A stretch of DNA of 64,000 nucleotides. Source: Hymenopus coronatus. Taxonomy: Eukaryota > Arthropoda > Insecta > Mantodea > Hymenopodidae. Position 1 is the first letter of the stretch; each line of letters starts with the position of its first letter. Under the pieces are notes generated by a model. It did not search any database and was not told the DNA's origin. It worked only from the letters and a program-made list of their open reading frames with translations. The stretch covers positions 58,330,501 to 58,394,500 of the forward strand of contig CM060899.1 of NCBI GenBank assembly GCA_030762935.1, given 5' to 3'. Position numbers and translations under genes: made by a program. Below, one piece after another: positions 55,630 through 64,000 of the stretch.

Positions 55630-56311
55630 TGCGGGCAGCATAACTCAAAAACGAAAAGACCGTTAAATACCAAACTTGGTATTTAAGAATGGTATCTTTC
55701 AAGGATGCGAAACAAATATTTTCAAGAAATGCCCTCCACCTCAAACTACTCTTTACATGGGAAAAAATTTCGAAAAATTTTACTTTCTCAAAAATGGCTC
55801 TAGAGATTTTGATTAAAACCTCTTATATTTAAGATATGTATATGCAAAATAAAATTTATATCTTGATTTTTGTGGGAATAGCCTCTGGATGATTTTATTG
55901 AATTTTGCATAACTATTAAACCGTAAGAGATAGACAAAAACTTGCTACATAAAAGATAAATCACGATAAAACACACAATGTATGTCATATACATCTTTTT
56001 CGTGGAGTCGATCGCTTTTGAGATATTCCTTGCTATTAGTTTCAGCTTTAAAAACATACTTTTCTTATACAGGAATTTGTAAACTCCTGTCCATACAAAG
56101 GAACTTCAGTCAAATAGCAACCAGCTTTTGACTATCCTTTAACCTATGATAATCCAATATTTTCCTTCTACTTACAAGGAAGTTAGTAATGAGATTATTT
56201 CTGCTAGTTTTTTTCTCGATTAGCATGAAGTAAATAGAAGAATAAGCTTTTTGACAGTAATTTGTTACAAAGATGTAGAGTAAGTCATGCGAATGGAACA
56301 CGTCATATTTT
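55443..56311 (+). mobile_element. Element A copy, full-length, inverted relative to neighbour
   Basis: Slightly clipped palindromic end (TCTCACACGTACTATGTACA) to GTCATGCGAATGGAACACG, with a (GT)n tract at about 5592-5627 of the same 55-kb block (55592-55627). Confidence 0.88.
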
Positions 56312-56372
56312 ATCTTGGGTGGAATGTAATACCTTCTCTATGCACTATGTACATAAAAAGTGTAGAGAAAGT
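56312..56372 (-). mobile_element. Element A palindromic-end fragment
   Basis: Only TTGGGTGGAATGTAATACC and the palindrome (TTCTCTATGCACTATGTACA, GTGTAGAGAAAGT) are present, joined directly to the far end of the preceding + copy. Confidence 0.82.
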
Positions 56373-56805
56373 AGAAACCATTAAATTGTCAGTACGTTTC
56401 TGGGAGTGTTATATAAAGCCTTATTGTGTTTTGTATTGCTCTGATAAAGCCGGACTTTATGACCGATAAGCTTGAGTTTATGCGAAATGTAAAAACATGA
56501 TATCCACAATAAACATACGGGCTATAGCATACAGCAGAGTTTGCGCTGCCAAATGTCGTCTCCCCGGAGGAACAAATTTGCTACAGAAGTAATATTGCAA
56601 TGCAGCTTGCCGTTGTTACAGAAGTGTGTGAAAGCTTTGCCCGAGGGTTGTGCTGCGTTCCCTCTGTTCTCTTATATTCCCCACGGTGTGCTGATGACAT
56701 CGTGGCCCAAATTTCCTGGCAAAATACAATTTCAAAAGCTGCTTTTACATTCACTTCATCCTCTGCTTCCTTGTAACTCGCTTATCAAAAGAAAAAGATA
56801 TAATT
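56373..56805. other. Unassigned interval
   Basis: A plus-strand frame at 56541-56790 is open but has no recognised domain or splice signals. Confidence 0.4.
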
Positions 56806-57555
56806 ACTTTCTCTACACGTACGTACGCACGTACATTTTTAGAGACCCCTGTATAAAAAAAGAAGCATTTTTGGGAAAACGTCCGTGTGTGTGTCTGTGA
56901 ACACGATAACTCAAATTCGATTCGGTAAAATACTAAAGTTGGTATTTAAGTTTAGTATGTTTCAGGAATGCGACACGAAGATTTTGAGAAAAATCCCCCA
57001 CCCCAAACTACCCTTTACATGGAAAAAATTGTGAACATTTTGACTTTCTCAAAAATGGCTCTAAACGATTTTGATTAAAATACCGTATATTAAAGATATT
57101 TATATGACAAATAAAAATTATAATTTGAGTTTTCTGGGAGTAACCTCTAAATGCCGCTTTATTCTGAATGAATTTTGTGTAATTGGTAAACCGTAAGAGA
57201 TAGACAGAAACTTATTACATAAAAATGTAGATGACGTTAAAACACACAATTTATATCATATACTTTTTTGTGTGGAATTGACCATTTCTGAGATATTCTT
57301 TGTTATTGTTTTCAGATTTAAAATAGTTAAACTTTTCTCCCACGGAAAGTTAAAAACTGCCGGCCCCTTATAGAAACGGATTTCAACTACAGGCAACCAG
57401 CCTTTAAGAGATTTTACTATCGTTTTAGCCTAGTGTATTCCCTTATTTTCCATCTACTTACAAGGAAGCAAGTATGTCGATTATCATCAAGTAGATAGAA
57501 GAATATGCTTTACAGCGAAGTAGAGAGTCATGTGAATGGAACACATCAGATTTTT
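56806..57555 (+). mobile_element. Element A copy with deleted palindrome arm
   Basis: ACTTTCTCTACACGTACGTA leads directly to CATTTTTAGAGACCCCTG, skipping the second arm of the palindrome. The rest is complete to CACATCAGATTTTT. Confidence 0.88.
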
Positions 57556-57594
57556 CACAATTTTTGGTTAAATTTCGCAGATGAAGGATTAATC

Positions 57595-57800
57595 TGAGTT
57601 AATGTTGCGGTAGCATACAATACCAGTATAATATTCACGTGGTGCCGATTTCGAATCTCGGTTTTGGTAAGTTACCGCATAAGCCTTTTTTTGTTTATTT
57701 CAGGGCTTTTCCTTATCCTGAGAAGACAAATGTCGAGTAACTTTAAGCTCCTCATATGAGTATCATTACACCGATTGCATTCATCTTCAGATATGCACTA
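57595..57800 (+). repeat. tRNA-derived SINE, type E (decayed head)
   Basis: Decayed B-box TTTCGAATCTCGGTTTTGG, body GGCTTTTCCTTATCCTGAGA and TGTCGAGTAACTTTAAGCTC, matching the reversed copies at 51750 and 62361. Confidence 0.72.
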
Positions 57801-57870
57801 CCCAGCTGAAGGTCGTTAAAATGTAGACAGAAAAAAACATTACTATACCTTAGATACACAGTTGGAAAAG

Positions 57871-58720
57871 AAAACATCTGATGTGTACCATGCACATGAC
57901 TTTCTCCATGTCCCTGCAATAAACAATTCTTAAAAAGCTTATACTTCTATTTACTTTATGCTAATCAGAAATAGTCTAATTACTCGCTTCCTTGTAAGTA
58001 GAAGCAAAATAAGGGACAACTGTAGGTTAAAATGATAGTCCAAAGCTGGTTGCTATGTCAACGAAGTTCCTTTGTCTATATGGATAGGAGTTGACAAGTT
58101 CCTGTATGAGAAAAGTATACGTTTTTCATTGCAGAAACCAAAAATAAGGAATGTCACAAAAACGACGAACTCCACGAAAAAAATGTATATAACATAATTT
58201 GTGTGTTTTAATGTGTTCTACATTTTTGGTGTAGTAAGTTTTTGTCCATATCTTACAGTTTAGCAGTTATTCAAAATTTAGTAAAATTCATCCAGAATAA
58301 ACTACTCTTCAGAGGCTATTCCCAGAAAATTCAAGATATACATTTTATTTATCAGGTAAATATGTTTAATATACGAAATTTTAATCAAAATCGTTAGAGC
58401 CATTTTTGAGAAAATCAAAATTTTCGAAAAAAGTTCCATGTAAAGGGTAGTTGGGGGTGGGGGGATTTTTCTCAAAATCTTCATGTCGCATCCTTGGAAG
58501 ATACTAAACTCAAATACCAAGTTTGGTATTTTACCGACTTTTCGTTTTTGAGTTATCGTGTTCACAGACACACGGACACACGGACCTTTTTGTGAAAATG
58601 CTTTTTTTGGATATTGGGGACCCTAAAACATATATTTCCGGTGAAATCTCGGTATCGAATTTTTGGGTGGAGTGCAATACTTTCTCTATTCACTATGTAC
58701 ATAGTGCGTATGGAGAAAGT
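57871..58720 (-). mobile_element. Element A copy, full-length
   Basis: AAAACATCTGATGTGTACC to the palindrome closing AGTGCGTATGGAGAAAGT. It shares distinctive variants with 15989-16874 (TGTACCATxCACATGACTTT, ATATGGATAGGAGTT, GTGCGTATGGAGAAAG), so the two are probably close relatives. Confidence 0.93.
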
Positions 58721-58774
58721 AAAAATAGGATTACCTTACTGAACTCTATAAATTTGTTTATTGGAGTTTGCACC

Positions 58775-59350
58775 GAACGAAATGGCTATGCGAAAACGTG
58801 TGAGACTCGCATTAGGGAGGTCTCGGGGTCGATTCCCGTCAACCGTTCACGCAGGCCTTGGTTTTTATGGTTGTCCCTGGTCGGTAGGTTAATATTGGGA
58901 AGGTTTCTTATCTACAACGATTTTATTTTCATTATTTACTGATTAATTGCGTTTCCTTGTCAACTTTCAGGCGTGCTTCTGGTTTCTTGGCATATTGTGT
59001 TGTGGCACGGATGAGGCGCATACTTGCTCAAAGAAAGAGTATTCCTTTGGGCACTAGAGGGCTGCTTAGTTATATGAGTTCATCACTATCTGGGCAGCTC
59101 CAGTAATGGGGTCTTCAAGCCAGAATCTCTTAGGGACTTCCACACGTTTCTATGGCCACAGGCCTCCAGTGATCCTTTCACTTCATATTTTCCTACTTGG
59201 GGATAACATTCACAATGGATCACCCCAGGGATCAGTGAGTGAGCTTTCCTCCATTTTATACTCGCAGGTTCCAACTCGATTCCTCTGAGTCAGAGTACTC
59301 GCGCGTTAGCAACCTCAGAACTCGGAGCGCAGGTTACTCCATTTCATTCA
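58775..59350 (+). repeat. tRNA-derived SINE, type B, long form
   Basis: Head AATGGCTATGCGAAAACGTG, GGGAGGTCTCGGGGTCGATT, spacer ending TCAACTTTCAGG, then about 350 bp of moderately GC-rich sequence. It has the same layout as 6278-6780 and 10046-10490. Confidence 0.6.
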
Positions 59351-59367
59351 AAACTTATTAAGCCGTG

Positions 59368-59932
59368 AAAATTACTTTTACATTTTTTTGTGGAAACTTT
59401 TTGTCTTGCCCTTGTGGTTCACCAGTTATACAAAAGTCATGCAGAAAATAAAAAGGACTTCAGAGGCTATTCCCAAGAAATTCAAGATGTACGTTATATT
59501 TGTCATGTCAACATCTTTAATGTATAGTACTTTAATCAGAATCATTAGAGCCATTTTTGAGAAAATTAAAATGTTCGTAAAACGTTCCATGTAAAGATGG
59601 GGTGGGGGGATTTTTCTTAAGATCTTCGTGTGGCACCCTTGGAATATATTAAAATTAAAATGTTCGTAAAACGTTCCATGTAAAGATGGGGTGGGGGGAT
59701 TTTTCTTAAGATCTTCGTGTGGCACCCTTGGAATATATTAAACTTAAATACCATGTTTGGTATTATACCTACTTTTCGTTTTTGAGTTATTGTGTTCACA
59801 GGCACACGCCACACAGAAAACGGACATTTTTTCTAAAAATGTTTTTTTTAGACTCAGGGGACCCAAAACATGTATTTTCGGTGTAATCTCGGTATCCAGT
59901 TTTTAGTAGAATGCAATACCTTCTCTAGACGA
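59368..59932 (-). mobile_element. Element A copy, truncated, with exact internal duplication
   Basis: Starts in mid-element (TTTTTTTGTGGAAACTTTTT) and ends at the start of the palindrome (ACCTTCTCTAGAC). It contains two identical 89-bp units at 59562-59650 and 59651-59739. Confidence 0.88.
59562..59739 (-). repeat. Exact 89-bp tandem duplication
   Basis: Both units begin AAAATTAAAATGTTCGTAAA and end CCCTTGGAATATATT, with no difference seen by eye. Confidence 0.95.
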
Positions 59933-59974
59933 AGCACAGACCATAATAAACTTTCGTGGGAATAACTTGCTATT

Positions 59975-60024
59975 CACAACATAGAGTAGAGAAGGTTATG
60001 TGACCGTAACACATCAGATTTTTC
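59975..60024 (+). mobile_element. Element A terminal fragment
   Basis: Only the last ~50 bases (AGAGTAGAGAAGGTTATGTG, ACACATCAGATTTTT). Confidence 0.65.
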
Positions 60025-60157
60025 TTTTAAATTCTTGCACTCACAGTTAGAATAAAGCTGCTAATTTTAAATGTCCCTTCACTTAATAAGATATAGTGAT
60101 ATATATTGTGTGCTGATAGGGCGCATGGTAATTTGCAGAAATTTTCTCTGCAAAGGT

Positions 60158-61008
60158 AAAAATCTGATGTGTTGCATTCATATGACTTTTCTACATCTCT
60201 GCAACAAATTATTGTTAAAAAGCATATTCTTCTATTTACCTCATGCTAATCGAGAGAAAAACAGCACAAACATTCTTATTACTTGCTTCCTTGTAAGTAG
60301 AAGCGAAATAAGGGAGTACCATAGGTTAAAGTGATAGACAAAAGCTGGTTGCTATTTGACTGGCGTTCCTTTGTTTGTATGGACAAGAGTTGACAAATTC
60401 CTGTATGCGAAAAGTATAAGTTTTTCAAAGCTGAAACTAAAAAGAAGGAATATCTAAAAAAACCGATCAGCTCCACAAAAAATGTATATGAGATAAATTG
60501 TGTGTTTTAATGTGCTCTAAATTTTTTGTTTTGTAAGTTTTTGTCCATCTCTTAATGTTTAGCACTTATGCAAAATTCGTATAATTCATCCAGAATAAAG
60601 TAGTCTTTAAAGTATATTCCCAGAAAATTCAAGATATACATTTTATTTGTGCGGTAAATATCTTTAATATATGATACTTTAATAAAATCGTGGAAGCCAT
60701 TTTTGAGAAAATCAAAATTTTTTAAAAAAGTTCCTTGTAAAGAGTGAAGCTTTTTTCTCAAAATCTTCGTGTCACATCCCTGGAAGATACTAAACTTAAA
60801 TACCAACTTTGGTATTTTACTAACATATTGTTTTTGAATTATCGTGTTCACGGAAACACACACTCGGACCTTTTTTAAAAATGTTTTTTTTTTTTTGGAT
60901 ACAGAGGTTCCCAAAACATGTATTTTCGGTGAAATCTCGGTATGGATTTTTGGGTGCATTACTTAACCTTCTTTATACACTATGTACATAGTACGTGTAG
61001 AGAAAGTA
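60158..61008 (-). mobile_element. Element A copy, full-length reference copy
   Basis: A clean full-length example: AAAAATCTGATGTGTTGC, then CTTACAAGGAAGC-type block reversed, AATTCAAGATATACATTTTA, TTAATAAAATCG, a CACACACT tract, GGTGAAATCTCGGTATGG, and the palindrome TATACACTATGTACATAGTA with GTGTAGAGAAAGT. About 850 bp. Confidence 0.93.
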
Positions 61009-61353
61009 AAAATACAAAGAGCACCATTATCGGTGCTTATGAAATAGAAAAATCGTGTTAATCTTTCAGTGTGGCGCATACAGGACTGGCGCATCGACTC
61101 GAGCCTTTTGTTGTTTCCCAGAAAAGGCTAAAGCGATTACACTATTACACCGACTAAACTAAAAGCGACAAAGCTAACCTGTGCGGATTAAAAACAAATC
61201 GCAGCTATACGCTCGGAGATTGAGTAACAGTACGAAATAATTCTGTTTGGTCGTCATGGAGATAGATGTGCCTATGCAGTAGCATTGTTTGCCTGTCTCT
61301 CTTTCCAGTAGAAATTATTTGATGTTTGTGTCGGACTTATATTTCTACTTACA
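61009..61353. other. Unassigned interval
   Basis: A weak tRNA-like SINE remnant may lie near 61070-61150 (ACTGGCGCATCGACTCGAGC, CAGAAAAGGCTAAAGCGATT). Nothing else recognised. Confidence 0.35.
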
Positions 61354-62037
61354 AAAATCTGATGTGTTCCATTCACATGATTTTCTCTACATCTCTGCAA
61401 CAAATTATTGCTAAAAACTTAATGCTCCTATTTACTTCATTCTAATCGAGAAAAAATTAGCAGAAACACAGTCTTATTACTTGCTTCCTTATAAGTAGAA
61501 GCGAAATAAGGGAGTACCATAGGTTAAGGTGATAGTCAAAAGCTGGTTGTTATGTGACTGAAGCTCCATTGTTTATATGGACACGAGTTTACAAGTTCCT
61601 GTATGAGAAAAGTATATTTTTTAAAGCTGAAAATAGTATATAACATAAATTGTGTGTTGTTATGTGCTCTATATTTTTTGTATGGTAAATTTTTGTCCAT
61701 CTCTTACAGTTTAGCAGTTATGCAAAATTTCGTAAAATGCATCCAGAATAAACTAGTCTTCCGAGACTATTCCCAAAAAATTCAAGATATACATATTATT
61801 TGTCAGGTAAATATTTTAATATACGATATTTTAATCAGAATTGTTAGAGCCATTTTTAAGAAAATCAAAATTTTCGAAAAAAGTCCCATGTAAAGGGTAG
61901 TTGGAGGGGGGATTTTCTTGAAAATCTTCGTGTCGCATCCTTGGAAGATACCAAACTTAAATGTATTTTCGTTTTTGAGCTATGCTGTCCACAGACACAC
62001 ACGGACCTTTTTCCAGAAATTCTTTCTTTAGATTCTG
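61354..62037 (-). mobile_element. Element A copy lacking its palindromic end
   Basis: AAAAATCTGATGTGTTCCAT to GACCTTTTTCCAGAAATTC, joined within a few bases to an oppositely oriented fragment. Confidence 0.88.
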
Positions 62038-62046
62038 GGATTCTTG

Positions 62047-62360
62047 GATTATCTGGGAATAGCCTCTAAAGACCTCTTTATTCCTTATGATTTTTATGGA
62101 TTTTGTATAAATGGTAAACCGTAAGTGATAGACAAAACTTACTGCACAAAAAATGTAGATTACGATATAGCACACAATTTATGTCATATACATTTTTTTT
62201 CGTGTTGTTGGTCATTTTTGAGATATCCCTTGTTATTAGTTTCAGCTTTAAAAACCTTATACTTTTCTCATACAGGAATTTAACATGAAGTAAATAGAAG
62301 CATAATTTTTTTAACAATAATTTCTTGCAGAGACAGTCATGTGAATGGCACACATCAGAT
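62047..62360 (+). mobile_element. Element A 3' part with internal deletion
   Basis: Begins GGATTATCTGGGAATAGCC, skips part of the second half, and ends CATGTGAATGGCACACATCA then GATTTTTT. Together with 61354-62037 it forms an inverted pair. Confidence 0.85.
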
Positions 62361-62590
62361 TTTTTTTTTTTTTTTTACGTCCTTTAACCTGGTTGGTCAT
62401 TTCGGAAGATGAGTGAAGTTGCTGAAATTATGCTCAAATGAACTCGGGGTCCATGGAGCTTAAAATTACTCCACATTCGTCTTCTCAGGATAAGGGAAAC
62501 CCCCGAAAAAACCCTTATCCGGGTAACTCACGATATGCCAGATTCGAACTCACGACCTCTTGAACGTGAAGCAGACACGCTACCACCCAG
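62361..62590 (-). repeat. tRNA-derived SINE, type E, tail in element A T-run
   Basis: Reversed head GGTAGCGTGTCTGCTTCACG, B-box AGGTCGTGAGTTCGAATCTG, body GAGTAATTTTAAGCTCCATG. The A-tail (T-run at 62361-62376) merges with the T-run at the end of an element A copy, so insertion occurred at that T-run. Confidence 0.85.
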
Positions 62591-62853
62591 ATATATTATC
62601 GTTTACATTTGTGTTCAACAGATTTCTACGCCAAGATCACAGTATACCTAGTAATAGATACGCGCAGCTAAATGGAATAGAATATTTTTGTTATACTTGT
62701 GTTTCCTATTCAATTAAGTATTACACCGCTATCTGTGAGACTCACCAACATGTATAATTATCGTTATGGGCAGTTACAATTGGTGCAGAATTATTGATTG
62801 CACATGTAATTAGTTTTATCAATGGCTGTGAAACACTTCGTGAATATACCTTT
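62591..62853. other. Unassigned interval
   Basis: AT-rich, no recognised feature. Confidence 0.4.
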
Positions 62854-62973
62854 TAAGTAATAAGACCATTCCCGCTAAGGTTTATCTCGAGAAAATGAAA
62901 TAGATAGAAGAGCTTATGTTTGAATAACTTGTTGCAGAATAGGTCAAGAAAGTTACGTGAATGATACACACAA
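62854..62973 (+). mobile_element. Element A terminal fragment
   Basis: AAGTAATAAGACCATTCCCG, TTTATCTCGAGAAAATGAAA and GTTACGTGAATGATACACA: the last ~120 bases of the element. Confidence 0.75.
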
Positions 62974-63511
62974 GAGTTTCGTGCTTTAAAATTTAAACAC
63001 CAAGAACCAAGGCTTGAAATTTTATTCGAAACACACTAATTAAACATATTACTATTTTGCTTGTAGCAATGTTCATAGTTCGTTTGTTTAACATTTAAGG
63101 ATTGCTGAACCTTTTTCGAAAATTAAATGTTACAGTAATTAAAACATTTCAGTTAATGAGTGAAGCTAATTAAACTAATGACCACCTCCACATCTATATA
63201 AATCATAATATTCATTATCAGAACAAACAATTAAAAGTATTCAACACGGCATTTTATGTAAATCCGGATAAAAGCTAATTAAGTTAACCGCAAAGTAAGA
63301 CCGATAATTTACACTATTAATAAACTAAAAAATTAAAAATCTGTATGAAAAAAAAATCAAATTGCACATGGAATTAAATAACACCGAACGAAAAATATAA
63401 AAAATAATATATTTTCATTTAAAATGTTTTTACAATAATGACTGAAAATGTTTCTTTTTCGTAAAATTTTCCTTTCAAAATATTTGCATTTACATGCCGA
63501 ACCTGTTTTTA
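62974..63511. other. AT-rich unassigned interval
   Basis: Very AT-rich with several CTAATTAA motifs (e.g. AAAGCTAATTAAGTTAACC at about 63272), loosely reminiscent of the duplicated intron segment at 49508-49850. Similarity is too weak to call. Confidence 0.35.
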
Positions 63512-64000
63512 AAATATCTTATGTGTTTCATTCACATGACTTCCCCTAATTATTCGGTAACAAATTAGGCTTATAGAAGCTTATGCTTCCCTCTACTTCA
63601 TGCTAATCGATATAAATATTAGCAGAAAGTGTTTTATTATTTATTTCTCTGTAGTAGTGGAACATAAGCGCTGTCGATATGCAGCTATGTTTACATGACC
63701 CGGAGTAAAACAAAATGACGCCTTCCTGTTTGAAAAAACTGTAAATCTTGAAACCAATATCAAGGAATATCTCTGAAATAGTTAACTCCAATTAATATAA
63801 TTTGACATAAATTGTGTGTTTTAATGAAGTGCAGTAAGTTTTGCTGTTTACCAGTTATGCAAAAATCATCCAGAATGATGACGTCTTCAGAGGCTATTTC
63901 CAGAAAATTTAAGTTAGCATAGTATTTGCCATGTAAATATCTTTAACATAGGTATTATAATCAAAATCATTTCAAACATTTTCCACGTAGAGCAAGTTTA
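63512..64000 (-). mobile_element. Element A copy, cut by the window edge
   Basis: TCTTATGTGTTTCATTCACA to AATCATTTCAAACATTTTCC. The palindromic end would lie beyond the window. Confidence 0.88.

Noticed and set aside
1..64000. CRISPR arrays, operons, rRNA or prophage
   Set aside because: No regularly spaced short direct repeats, Shine-Dalgarno-linked gene strings or rRNA signatures. The composition and splice sites are eukaryotic.

Overview
The window looks like non-model arthropod (most likely insect) nuclear DNA: one widely split gene sits in a sea of transposable elements. The evidence is spliced coding exons with GT/AG boundaries, a GC- and CpG-rich block beside a long proline-rich exon in an AT-rich background, many tRNA-headed SINEs, and degenerate transposases and reverse transcriptases of insect type (R2-like, jockey-like, Tc1/mariner with a DUF4817-like head, BED-zinc-finger hAT). 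The repeat load suggests a large-genome insect, perhaps polyneopteran (cockroach, termite, cricket or stick insect). That placement is inference. No rRNA, functional tRNA, CRISPR or prokaryotic feature was seen.

Host coding sequence, all on the + strand: two short coiled-coil exons at 27092-27225 and 29768-29861 that join in a compatible phase, and one long proline/serine-rich exon ending at a splice donor after 48559. About 500 bp of GC-rich, CpG-rich sequence precedes the long exon, so it may be the first coding exon of a second promoter or a separate gene. I do not recognise the protein family. No other convincing host exon was found.

The dominant component, about 40% of the window by hand tally, is one repeat family called 'element A' here: roughly 850 bp, about 50 full or partial copies in both orientations, no convincing transposase. 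One end is a 40-nt near-palindrome; the other has a small hairpin. Twelve-base inverted repeats sit just inside both ends, a variable CA-type microsatellite lies near the palindromic end, and copies abut A/T runs without a clear target-site duplication. This matches the architecture described for non-autonomous Helentrons (HINE/DINE-1-like), which is a hypothesis. Copies occur singly, head to tail, as back-to-back fold-back pairs, and as chimeras.

Other elements from left to right: Tc1/mariner-type transposase relics (229-610, 8412-9064 with TIRs, 24890-25480); LINE relics (2590-3640; 15355-15790 minus; 18775-19248 R2-like; 23938-24770 minus); a 531-bp TA-flanked TIR element nested in an element A copy (27723-28253); a degenerate hAT element with an 8-bp palindromic target duplication (40826-42908) carrying a nested SINE; and three copies of an unclassified promoter-like unit, 'unit X' (4190-4560, 50768-51350, 52265-53385). 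At least eight types of tRNA-derived SINE are scattered between them.

Element A copies, SINEs and DNA transposons repeatedly interrupt one another, giving relative insertion ages. Very recent local duplications (an exact 89-bp tandem and a near-exact 223-bp tandem) show the region is still being rearranged.
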